From Alphaproteobacteria bacterium (lineage in GTDB: Bacteria; Pseudomonadota; Alphaproteobacteria; Rs-D84), in assembly GCA_016927735.1 (NCBI GenBank), contig JAFGMC010000007.1, positions 1 to 62,007 of the forward strand: 62,007 nt of DNA, given 5' to 3'. Both the position numbers and the translations under genes were made by a program. The notes under the pieces are model-generated. The model saw only the letters and a list, made by a program, of their open reading frames with translations, was not told the DNA's origin and made no database searches. Positions 53,148-61,748 of this stretch are shown one piece after another; positions within the stretch are counted from its first letter, which is position 1; each line of letters begins with the position of its first letter.

Positions 53148-54392
53148 TTATTTTATATTAACTTTTAAAAATGTTTTTTTGCCTTTTTGCAACATTACAG
53201 ATTTTGCAGGCTGAACAATAAAATCTTTATCTGTAATTTTTTCGCCATCAACAATCAGTCCGCCTTGTTCTAACATTCTACGCGCTTCGGATTTACTTGG
53301 CACAATTCCACTTGCAACTACAAAATCAACAATATTCATTTTTTCAGACATTTTTATTTCTGTACTTGGAATATTAGCCGCCTCTGCCCCGCCAGAAAAC
53401 AAAGATTTTGCCGTTGCAACCGCATCAACAGCCAATGTTTCACCATGTATCAGTTTTGTAACCTCGTATGCCATTTTCTTTTTTGCTGCAACAATATCGT
53501 TTGTGCACATAGCAATAATTTCTGGCATTGGAATATCTGTAAACAAAGACAATAGTAAACCAGTATTTTCATCTGGCATATTGTAAAAATATTGATAAAA
53601 ATCAAACGGTGTGGTTCTGTCACGTGCCACCCAAAGGGTACCCTTTTCGGTCTTGCCCATTTTTTTACCGTCCACCGTCATCAACAATGGTGATGTTAAA
53701 CCATAAATTTCAGATTTATCATTTCCATCTTCTATATTCATTTTTCTAAATAGTTCTGTACCTGCTACTATGTTCCCCCATTGGTCACTGCCACCTATTT
53801 GAAGAACACAATTTTTTTCACGATTTAAATGAACAAAGTCATAGGCCTGCATTGGCATATATCCCATTTCCAAGAATGTCAAACCGCCACTCTCGCGACG
53901 ACGTGCATATGCTTCACTTGCCAACATTGTATTAACATTAAAGTGCGTACAAACCAAACGCATAAAATCAACATATGTAAATTTATTCATCCATTCTGCA
54001 TTATCAACAATTTCTGTTTCTGGCAAAATAAATCGCTGGGCCAGAGTTTTAACCTCGTTGATATTATGTTTAACTTGTTCTTTGGTCAGCATTTTACGCA
54101 TGTCTGATTTGCCAGTCGGATCGCCAACTAATGCAGTTGCCCCACCAATTACAAGTATTCCGTTATGTCCCGCATTTTGCAAATGTCGAAACATACGCAA
54201 AGCAAAGAAATGCCCAATATGCAAAGAATCAGCTGTTGGGTCAATTCCTAAATAGAATGTAACTTTTTTGCTACCATTCAATATAGATTTTATTTGTTCC
54301 ACATGCGTCATATCTTTTACAAAACCGCGTTCGTTCAGCATATCAAAAAGTTTCTGTGTCATAATGATTCCTTTATATACAAATTCTATCAA
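53148..54392 (-). CDS. tyrS: Tyrosine--tRNA ligase
   Basis: LGIDPTADSLHIGHFFALRMFRHLQNAGH...IGGSDQWGNIVAGTEL...TVDGKKMGKTEKGTLW. Confidence 0.95.
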   Translation of the reverse strand: MIEFVYKGIIMTQKLFDMLNERGFVKDMTHVEQIKSILNGSKKVTFYLGIDPTADSLHIGHFFALRMFRHLQNAGHNGILVIGGATALVGDPTGKSDMRKMLTKEQVKHNINEVKTLAQRFILPETEIVDNAEWMNKFTYVDFMRLVCTHFNVNTMLASEAYARRRESGGLTFLEMGYMPMQAYDFVHLNREKNCVLQIGGSDQWGNIVAGTELFRKMNIEDGNDKSEIYGLTSPLLMTVDGKKMGKTEKGTLWVARDRTTPFDFYQYFYNMPDENTGLLLSLFTDIPMPEIIAMCTNDIVAAKKKMAYEVTKLIHGETLAVDAVATAKSLFSGGAEAANIPSTEIKMSEKMNIVDFVVASGIVPSKSEARRMLEQGGLIVDGEKITDKDFIVQPAKSVMLQKGKKTFLKVNIK

Positions 54393-54422
54393 ATTTTATG
54401 TTTAATCGCAATCTTCTTAATA

Positions 54423-54452
54423 AAAAAACCGCGCTGTTTGCGCGGTTCTTTT
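54423..54452 (-). terminator. Intrinsic terminator after tsf
   Basis: aaaaaACCGCGCtgttTGCGCGGTtctttt. Confidence 0.85.
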
Positions 54453-55320
54453 ATTTTAACATCTTAGCCACTTCGTCGGCCAGATTGTCTTCGCGCTTTT
54501 CGATTCCTTCACCCAACAAATAATATGCAAAACCAGACAATATTCCACCATGATCTGCAATTACCTGTTTTACTGTTTTACTTGGGTCCATAACAAATGG
54601 TTGTTCTTCCAGAACGGATTCAGCATAATATTTTTGAATACGTCCAGCTACCATCTTTTCGATAACATTTTCTGGTTTACCAGCTGTTGCACCAGATTCA
54701 ATAAATACCTTCTTTTCACGTTCAACCGCTTTTGTATCTACATCTGCAATTGTCATAAATTCTGGCTTATTTGCAGCAATATGCATTGCAATTTTTTGAC
54801 CAATTTCATTAATTTTTTCTTTATCACCATTAATTGCAACTGCAACACCAATTTGTCCCATTCCTGGTACTAATGCGTTATGAATATATGTATAAATATT
54901 ATCACCAGTTACCTTGGCAACGCGACGAAAATTAAGATTTTCACCAATTGTTGAAACCGTTGCTGCAACATCATCTTTTACTGCATCGAAAGTAGTTTGA
55001 AAATCACCCGCCATTTCCAAAGCTTTGTTAGCAACATCAGAAACCAATTTTTGGAATTTCTCATTTTTTGCAACAAAGTCTGTTTCTGCATTAACTTCGA
55101 CGACACAACCCATTCCATCGCATTTAACAACAGTTACCAAACCAGATGCAGCCACACGTCCCGCCTTAGATGCAGCCTTTACAATACCTTTTTGACGTAA
55201 CCAATCAGCTGATTCTTGAACATTTCCATTATTTTCAATCAAAGCTTTTTTGCAGTCCAACATACCTGCACTGGTCATTTCGCGCAGTTCTTGAATTAAT
55301 TTTGCTGTAACCTCTGCCAT
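54451..55320 (-). CDS. tsf: Elongation factor Ts
   Basis: AKLIQELREMTSAGMLDCKKALIENNGNVQESADWLRQKG. Confidence 0.96.
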   Translation of the reverse strand: MAEVTAKLIQELREMTSAGMLDCKKALIENNGNVQESADWLRQKGIVKAASKAGRVAASGLVTVVKCDGMGCVVEVNAETDFVAKNEKFQKLVSDVANKALEMAGDFQTTFDAVKDDVAATVSTIGENLNFRRVAKVTGDNIYTYIHNALVPGMGQIGVAVAINGDKEKINEIGQKIAMHIAANKPEFMTIADVDTKAVEREKKVFIESGATAGKPENVIEKMVAGRIQKYYAESVLEEQPFVMDPSKTVKQVIADHGGILSGFAYYLLGEGIEKREDNLADEVAKMLK

Positions 55321-55349
55321 TGTTTTCTCCTAGATTTCTTATTCAATCT

Positions 55350-55372
55350 GTGGGGGAATTTATCCCCCAGAT
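55350..55372. terminator. Hairpin between rpsB and tsf
   Basis: TGGGGGaatttatCCCCCA. Confidence 0.5.
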
Positions 55373-55376
55373 ATTA

Positions 55377-56231
55377 TTATTCGCCTTTTTCAGCTTTTTC
55401 GGCCAATTTTTCGCGACGTTCTTCACGTGCCTCGGAAGTTTTAAGTTTTTGCTTTACTTCTTTTTCTTTTGTTTCTTCTTCGATTTTCTCGGCAACAATT
55501 ATCATATCTGATTCAACTTTTTTACCGGCAACCCCACCTAATCTTTTTTCAATACCAGACAATATTGCATCTACAAATAAATCACAATAAAGCTGTATTG
55601 CGCGTGATGCATCATCATTTCCAGGGATAGCATAATCAACTATATCTGGGTTTGCATTGGTGTCACAAATAGCAATTGTTGGAATATCCAAATTCTTTGC
55701 TTCACGAACAGCATTCATTTCACGTGGCATATCAATTATAATAACAGCCTGTGGTGTTCCATGAATATCCATAATTCCACCAAAGATTCCGCGCAACTTT
55801 TCAACTTCTTTTGTTATAACGCCGACTTCTTTCTTGGTTAAACCCAATTTTTCAGCGTTTTCAATATCAGCTTCCATTTTTTTCAAGCGACGTATGCTCT
55901 GTGAAACAGTGGACCAATTTGTCATCATTCCACCCAACCAACGATTATTTACATAAAATTGTCCACAACGTTCTGCTGCATCTTTTACAATATCTTTTGC
56001 TTGGTGTTTTGTTGCAATAAATAATACTTTTCCACCTGCTGCTGCAATTGCTTCCAGCGAAACCAGTGCGCGATGCAACATCGGTGCTGTTTTATTCAAA
56101 TTAATAATGTGAATTTTATCTTTAACACCGTAAACATATGGTGTCATTAATGGGTTCCAACGACGTGTGTGGTGACCAAAATGTACACCAGCTTCCATCA
56201 ATTGTTTCATAGTAAACTTAGGCAATGCCAT
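55377..56231 (-). CDS. rpsB: 30S ribosomal protein S2
   Basis: FTMKQLMEAGVHFGHHTRRWNPLMTPYVYGVKDKIHIINL. Confidence 0.96.
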   Translation of the reverse strand: MALPKFTMKQLMEAGVHFGHHTRRWNPLMTPYVYGVKDKIHIINLNKTAPMLHRALVSLEAIAAAGGKVLFIATKHQAKDIVKDAAERCGQFYVNNRWLGGMMTNWSTVSQSIRRLKKMEADIENAEKLGLTKKEVGVITKEVEKLRGIFGGIMDIHGTPQAVIIIDMPREMNAVREAKNLDIPTIAICDTNANPDIVDYAIPGNDDASRAIQLYCDLFVDAILSGIEKRLGGVAGKKVESDMIIVAEKIEEETKEKEVKQKLKTSEAREERREKLAEKAEKGE

Positions 56232-56396
56232 GATTTTTTTCCTTTTTCTGTTATTATCCTCATCGTATGCGTAAACCCAGATTTATCCAATCCAGACAGA
56301 AAACAGCAATACGATTGTGTTCTTCGCGTCAAACGCGTGAGTTGATTTTAGAACAATATATTAGAAAAATCAAGGGAAAATGAATAAATTTAATAA

Positions 56397-57128
56397 TCAA
56401 TATGGATTACAACTTAAATCAGTCATCATTCTTTTCATATATGCTTCATCAGCTTTCAATAGCTTATTTATAATTCCATTACGTTTCAAGTGTGCAAAAG
56501 CGAGCGAATAGGCAACCATACCAATAGAATAATCATCCCATGATTTCAATCTACGATTTTTCATATGACTGTATAAACCAGAAAGTTCTTTGTGTCTGGT
56601 TTTATCTTTTAAAACAGAATTTATCATTTTTTTCATTGCCAAATAATACAAATTTGTCTTATATCTCATAATTTTTAGTTCTTTATCACTATATTTTTTT
56701 GGATTACGAAGCCACTTCTTCTGAATCAATGAATACCGTACAAAGTCAAAATCTCTACTTATAAAACCTATATCGACACTTATACCATTTATTTTAGGAG
56801 AGTATTTATTTGTAAAAAATGTTCTTATAAAGCTATTAAATTTAATTAATAAATCAGGATGTATTTTTTCCAAATATCTATCCGGTCTTAGAATTATATC
56901 TATATCTATATCAGATTTTTTACTATAAAAATATTCTTTTGAAGAACCGCATAAAATAACATCAACAACGTCACGTTCCAGATCCATTGGAATATTATAA
57001 TATATTGACAATACTGTCATGAGTGAAATATATATTCTGTTTAACATCTCTGCAACTTCTGGTCGCAAAGAGTTATCTGGTAACCATATTTTTGGATTTA
57101 ATGTTTTATGATTTTTTATTTGCAACAT
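56397..57128 (-). CDS. Polymerase-beta-superfamily nucleotidyltransferase, type A (A1)
   Basis: LNPKIWLPDNSLRPEVAEMLNRIY...VILCGSSKEYFYSKKSDIDIDIIL...INGISVDIGF: GS-x(n)-DxD plus third Asp. Confidence 0.8.
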   Translation of the reverse strand: MLQIKNHKTLNPKIWLPDNSLRPEVAEMLNRIYISLMTVLSIYYNIPMDLERDVVDVILCGSSKEYFYSKKSDIDIDIILRPDRYLEKIHPDLLIKFNSFIRTFFTNKYSPKINGISVDIGFISRDFDFVRYSLIQKKWLRNPKKYSDKELKIMRYKTNLYYLAMKKMINSVLKDKTRHKELSGLYSHMKNRRLKSWDDYSIGMVAYSLAFAHLKRNGIINKLLKADEAYMKRMMTDLSCNPY

Positions 57129-57129
57129 A

Positions 57130-57852
57130 TTAATCTGTATCCCTTATCACTAAATCCTGTATTAATTCTTTATTAATATCAAGCATTTTATCAATCAGTC
57201 CTGTATCTCTGATGTATGAAAATGCAATTGAAAAAGGAGCCCTATTTTCAAAACTTTCGCTCCATGATTTATATCTTTTTTTTACAAGATAATCATAAAA
57301 CTTTGGTATATCAGCATGTTTATTTTTATCTTTAATAATATTATTAATCATTTTTTTAATAGCCAGGTAATATAAATTGGACCTGTAACTTATATATTTA
57401 AAATCTTCATCAGTTAGTCTTATCGGATAAATAACCCACTTATTATTCTTAACAGAGTAACATGATTTAGTGTATTTTTTTCTCGTTATGGATATATCAA
57501 CTGAAATTCCATTAATTTTTGGAAGATATTTTTTAATAAAAAAATTTCCAACAAAATTGCAATATATATCAAAAGCTTTTAAATCCATTTTGTCTAAATA
57601 TCTATCTATATTAACTATTATTTTAATATCTAGATCAGATTTATTTCTATAAAAATAATTTGCAGAAGATCCACATATAAAATAATCTTCCATATCTTTT
57701 TCAACATCAACTGGAATTTTTGCCAAAGCAGCTAAGGAAGTAATAACTGATACAACGATATTATTTATTACATTTTCAACATCGACCCTTAAAGACCCAT
57801 CCTGATTCCATATTTTAGGATTTAATATTTTATGATTTTTTATTTTCACCAT
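57130..57852 (-). CDS. Nucleotidyltransferase, type B (B1)
   Basis: LNPKIWNQDGSLRVDVENVINNIVV...FICGSSANYFYRNKSDLDIKIIV...INGISVDISI; start overlaps the end of the preceding type A gene by 23 bp. Confidence 0.8.
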   Translation of the reverse strand: MVKIKNHKILNPKIWNQDGSLRVDVENVINNIVVSVITSLAALAKIPVDVEKDMEDYFICGSSANYFYRNKSDLDIKIIVNIDRYLDKMDLKAFDIYCNFVGNFFIKKYLPKINGISVDISITRKKYTKSCYSVKNNKWVIYPIRLTDEDFKYISYRSNLYYLAIKKMINNIIKDKNKHADIPKFYDYLVKKRYKSWSESFENRAPFSIAFSYIRDTGLIDKMLDINKELIQDLVIRDTD

Positions 57853-58576
57853 AATTTTTATTTTCCATTATTAATTTTCTTATAAAACTTATATGACTAT
57901 TAACCAGCTTTTGTATAAATCCATCATGAACTAGATGTGATATAGCAGATCCAAAAGGCAAATATTCTTTTAAATTACCATTCCATGCAGCTGCGCGTTT
58001 TTTCGCTATATCATTAATAAATTCAGGGATTTCTGTATATCTTTTTTTATTTCTTAATAAAGATAAAATATCATTTCTTATAAGAAAAAATATTCTTTCT
58101 GATTTTTTATTTATTTCTTTTATTTCTGAACACGTTAATTTTGTAGGTTTTCTAAGCCACTTCTTTTGAATTAATGAATATCTTGCAAAATCATAATTAT
58201 CAGCCGGTTCAAAACTTATATCAACTGGTAAACCATAACAATTAGGAGAATATTTTTTAATAAAGACAGTCTTCACAAACCTTAATATTTTGCTGAATAT
58301 TTCCGAATTCATATTTTGTAAATATCTATCTGGTCTTAGAATTATAGTAATATCTATATCTGAAGTTTTTCTATAAAAATATTCCACCGAAGAGCCACAT
58401 AATATAACATCTATGACATCTTTTTCTATATCCAATTCCATACCAAAATAGTTTGACAATGTATTCATAAAGGATACGTATATTCTCGTCAAAGTCTCTG
58501 CAACTTCTGGTCGCAAAGAATTATCCGGAAGCCATAACTTCTGATTTAATTTTTTCTGATTTTTTATTTTAAACAT
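57830..58576 (-). CDS. Nucleotidyltransferase, type A (A2)
   Basis: LNQKLWLPDNSLRPEVAETLTRIYV...VILCGSSVEYFYRKTSDIDITIIL...YGLPVDISF. Confidence 0.8.
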   Translation of the reverse strand: MFKIKNQKKLNQKLWLPDNSLRPEVAETLTRIYVSFMNTLSNYFGMELDIEKDVIDVILCGSSVEYFYRKTSDIDITIILRPDRYLQNMNSEIFSKILRFVKTVFIKKYSPNCYGLPVDISFEPADNYDFARYSLIQKKWLRKPTKLTCSEIKEINKKSERIFFLIRNDILSLLRNKKRYTEIPEFINDIAKKRAAAWNGNLKEYLPFGSAISHLVHDGFIQKLVNSHISFIRKLIMENKNYGENKKS

Positions 58577-58594
58577 ATAAATACCAATAATTAA

Positions 58595-59224
58595 TTATGG
58601 TACAACACTTGATGATGAAGATGATGCTACTGGACAAATAGATGATACCCGCAACTGGGCAATCATTGTTCCATATCCATTTGTCATACTGCAACTTGAT
58701 GTACAATAACATTTTCCAGAATCTAAAACATCACTTGCAACAGCACAAGATGTATAAGTACAGGCGCCATATGAACCCCACATATAATAAGTAGAACCAC
58801 CTACAACTATAGCTTCACAACTTCTTGTCTGCGTCCCAGTTCCAACCTCAGTCGTACAAGATGTACTCGATGTTTGACCCAACGAACATTGATTAGAATA
58901 GTACTGACAACTTCCAGAATTCACCCAATCTGTTCCAGTATCTGTTCCTAACACAAGTTCTGAATTAGGACAATTAGAAGATCCATCTTGACAAACCCAA
59001 GCTTCAAAAGTACAAGACGAACAAATTTGTTTTTGTAAATAAGACGTTCCGCATGATACATATCGTGTATCACCTAATGTACAAGAAGTGTAAAAACAAA
59101 CGCCATATGCATCACTACCTATACCGAGTAATCTTAATAAAGGTACTACTAAAATACCAAATAATGTCACAAAAATCTTATTGTAAAAAAACCTTATTTG
59201 TTTTGCCATAATAATATCTCTCAT
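58595..59224 (-). CDS. Cys-rich exported protein, Sec1
   Basis: MAKQIRFFYNKIFVTLFGILVVPLLRLLGIG leader; many Cys; GTGTQTRSCEAIVVGG...MWGSYGACTYTSC; C-terminal CYCTSSCSMTNGYGTMIAQLRVSSICPVASSSSSSVVP. Confidence 0.75.
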   Translation of the reverse strand: MRDIIMAKQIRFFYNKIFVTLFGILVVPLLRLLGIGSDAYGVCFYTSCTLGDTRYVSCGTSYLQKQICSSCTFEAWVCQDGSSNCPNSELVLGTDTGTDWVNSGSCQYYSNQCSLGQTSSTSCTTEVGTGTQTRSCEAIVVGGSTYYMWGSYGACTYTSCAVASDVLDSGKCYCTSSCSMTNGYGTMIAQLRVSSICPVASSSSSSVVP

Positions 59225-59383
59225 CTTTATATTAATATATTATTGCCGTATTAATCTTATAGATTTATTGAAGTTGGCAAAAAATTTAAAGAATTCTATA
59301 ATAAAATAATAAAAAGAACTCTGTTTGATACTATGATAAATATAAAAACAAAGCAAGAAATTAATTATGTTGATTTGTATACA
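59225..59383 (-). promoter_or_regulatory. Conserved upstream region of Sec1
   Basis: Shares TTAATTTCTTGCTTTG, ATCATA/GTCATA, AAACAGAGTT, TTGCCAA and AAAGATGAGA blocks, in order, with 60142-60270. Confidence 0.4.
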
Positions 59384-59470
59384 TCATGAATCCTGTATTG
59401 ATTCCTTATTAATATCAAGCATTTTATCAATCAATCCTGTATCTCTGACGTATGAAAATGCAATTGAAAA
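59384..59470 (-). pseudogene. Relic of a type B nucleotidyltransferase C-terminus
   Basis: FSIAFSYVRDTGLIDKMLDINKESIQDS matches FSIAFSYIRDTGLIDKMLDINKELIQDL of B1. Confidence 0.85.
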
Positions 59471-59514
59471 ATCGGATTTAATATAAAAGTATAAATAAAA
59501 TATCAATTGATTAA

Positions 59515-60141
59515 TTATGGTACAACACTTGATGATGATGATGAAGCTATTGGACAAAGAGATGATACCCGCAACTGGGCAATCATAGTTCCATATCCAT
59601 TTGTCATACTGCAACTTGATGTACAATAACATTTTCCAGAATCAAGAACATCTGTTGATTCAGCACAAGATGTATAAACACATGTTCCGTATTCACCCCA
59701 CATTAAATAAGTAGTGCCACCAACAACAATTGCAGCACAAGTTCTGGTTTGTGTTCCACTTCCAACCTCGTTCGTACAAGATGTACTGGATGTTTGTCCA
59801 ACATAAGAGCATTCATTTGCATAAGTTGTACAACTTCCAGAATCTTTCCAATATGTCCCATCAACAATAGTTAGTACCCAATTTGAATCAGGCCATTGAA
59901 AAAAAACCCATTGTTCATATGTACAAGAATTACATACTTGTTTTTGTAAACCTGTTGCACAAGCAATATAACGTGTATTGTTTAAAGTACATTGACCCGC
60001 ATAACAGGCCGTATCCGTAGCAAACGCCTCGCCACCTATACCAAGTAATCTTAATAAAGGGACTATTAAAATACTAAATAATGTCACAAAAATCTTATTG
60101 TAAAAAAACCTTATTTGTTTTGCCATAATTTTATCTCTCAT
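59515..60141 (-). CDS. Cys-rich exported protein, Sec2
   Basis: Leader MAKQIRFFYNKIFVTLFSILIVPLLRLLGIG nearly identical to Sec1, diverged middle, C-terminus nearly identical. Confidence 0.75.
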   Translation of the reverse strand: MRDKIMAKQIRFFYNKIFVTLFSILIVPLLRLLGIGGEAFATDTACYAGQCTLNNTRYIACATGLQKQVCNSCTYEQWVFFQWPDSNWVLTIVDGTYWKDSGSCTTYANECSYVGQTSSTSCTNEVGSGTQTRTCAAIVVGGTTYLMWGEYGTCVYTSCAESTDVLDSGKCYCTSSCSMTNGYGTMIAQLRVSSLCPIASSSSSSVVP

Positions 60142-60270
60142 CTTTATATCTGATATTTTATTTGCTAAATTAAAAATAACTTTATGAATTTGGCAAATAA
60201 ATTTAAAAAATTATGTAATAAAAACAACTCTGTTTGGATGGTATGACAAATAAAAAACCAAAGCAAGAAA
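60142..60270 (-). promoter_or_regulatory. Conserved upstream region of Sec2
   Basis: Shares ordered blocks with 59225-59383. Confidence 0.4.
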
Positions 60271-61002
60271 TTAATTATCTTGATTTATATCCGTCATCAA
60301 ATCCTGTATTAATTCTTTATTAAGATTAAGCATTTTATCGATAATACCCGTATCACTTAGATTTGATAATGCAATAGAAAATGGCTCTCTATTATTAAAT
60401 TTATCATCCCATGATTTTACACGTTTTGTTCTGAGATATGCATAAAACTTTGGTGTATCAGCATGTTTATTTTTATCTTTAATTATATTTTTAACCATTT
60501 TTTTAATTGCTAGATAATATAATTTTGACCTGTAATTTATATATTTGCACTCTTCATCAGTTAATCTTTCTGGTTCTATAATCCATTTTTTTTGCATCAA
60601 AGAATATTTTGTTATTTCTGCAGCAGTACCAACAATTCCAATATCAACCGGTATTCCAAAAATATTTGGTGAATATTTTTTAACAAAATAAGAGCTTATG
60701 AATTTAGAAAATACTTTATACATTCCCATATCCATTTTTTCAAGATATCTAGCTTGTCTGACAATTATTTTCATATCCAAATCAGATTTTTTTCTGTAAA
60801 AATAATTTGCACAAGATCCACACAAAACAACTTCTTCTATATCTTTTTCAAAATCAATCGGTATTTTTGAGAATGTAGATAACGAACTTATAATAGATAC
60901 AACCATATTATCTAATACAACAGCAACATCAGGTCGTAAAGAGCCATCTTTAAGCCATATCTTAGGGTTTAATCTTTTATGATTTGGTACTTTTATAATC
61001 AT
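60271..61002 (-). CDS. Nucleotidyltransferase, type B (B2)
   Basis: LNPKIWLKDGSLRPDVAVVLDNMVV...VLCGSCANYFYRKKSDLDMKIIV...FGIPVDIGI; 4-bp overlap with A3. Confidence 0.8.
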   Translation of the reverse strand: MIIKVPNHKRLNPKIWLKDGSLRPDVAVVLDNMVVSIISSLSTFSKIPIDFEKDIEEVVLCGSCANYFYRKKSDLDMKIIVRQARYLEKMDMGMYKVFSKFISSYFVKKYSPNIFGIPVDIGIVGTAAEITKYSLMQKKWIIEPERLTDEECKYINYRSKLYYLAIKKMVKNIIKDKNKHADTPKFYAYLRTKRVKSWDDKFNNREPFSIALSNLSDTGIIDKMLNLNKELIQDLMTDINQDN

Positions 61003-61724
61003 TTATCTAATTTTCCCATCATAAGTTTTTTAGTCATATTATCATTAGCATCCAGCATTTTTTGAATAAGGCCGGAACGATTAATACATGAATAAGCACT
61101 CGAAAATGGTAAATAGTCTTTTAAACTGCCATTCCATGCATTTGTGCGACGCATTTTAAGTTTATGCATAATTTTTGTTATTTCAGCATATCTACTCTTA
61201 TCCCTTAATAAACTGATAATTTCTTTACGCATTTCTTTATAAATTTTATTAGCTTTGTATTGTACTTCTTTCATTTCTTTATCTGTTAATCTTGTCGGTT
61301 CTTTCAACCATTTTTTTTGAACCAAAGAGTATCTTGCAAAATCAAAATCAACAGGGGCAAAACCTATATCTACCCTTTTACCATTAATCTTAGGAGAGTA
61401 TTTATAAATAAAAAAATTTCTGATAAATTTTATAAAAACCTCAAATACTTCTGGTTTTATTCTTTTTAAATATCTATCCGGTCTTAAAATTATGGTAATA
61501 TCTATATCTGAATTTTTATTATAAGAATATTCTTTTGAAGAACCACATAATATAACATCAATAATATCATGCTCTAAATCAAGAGGAAATCCCGAGTAAA
61601 GAGATAAAACAGTCATAAGTGAAATATATATTCTGTTTAACATCTCTGCAACTTCTGGTCGCAGAGAATTATCCGGAAGCCATAACTTCGGATTTAATGT
61701 TTTGTGATTTTTTATCTTAAACAT
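60999..61724 (-). CDS. Nucleotidyltransferase, type A (A3)
   Basis: LNPKLWLPDNSLRPEVAEMLNRIYISLM...VILCGSSKEYSYNKNSDIDITIIL...INGKRVDIGF. Confidence 0.8.
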   Translation of the reverse strand: MFKIKNHKTLNPKLWLPDNSLRPEVAEMLNRIYISLMTVLSLYSGFPLDLEHDIIDVILCGSSKEYSYNKNSDIDITIILRPDRYLKRIKPEVFEVFIKFIRNFFIYKYSPKINGKRVDIGFAPVDFDFARYSLVQKKWLKEPTRLTDKEMKEVQYKANKIYKEMRKEIISLLRDKSRYAEITKIMHKLKMRRTNAWNGSLKDYLPFSSAYSCINRSGLIQKMLDANDNMTKKLMMGKLDK

Positions 61725-61748
61725 ATAAATTTAAACCAATTTTGCCTA

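Noticed and set aside
56267-56383. 38-aa plus-strand ORF MRKPRFIQSRQKTAIRLCSSRQTRELILEQYIRKIKGK upstream of rpsB
   Set aside because: Too short, no clear ribosome-binding site and divergent to the rpsB leader; more likely leader sequence. Could be re-examined with Ribo-seq.
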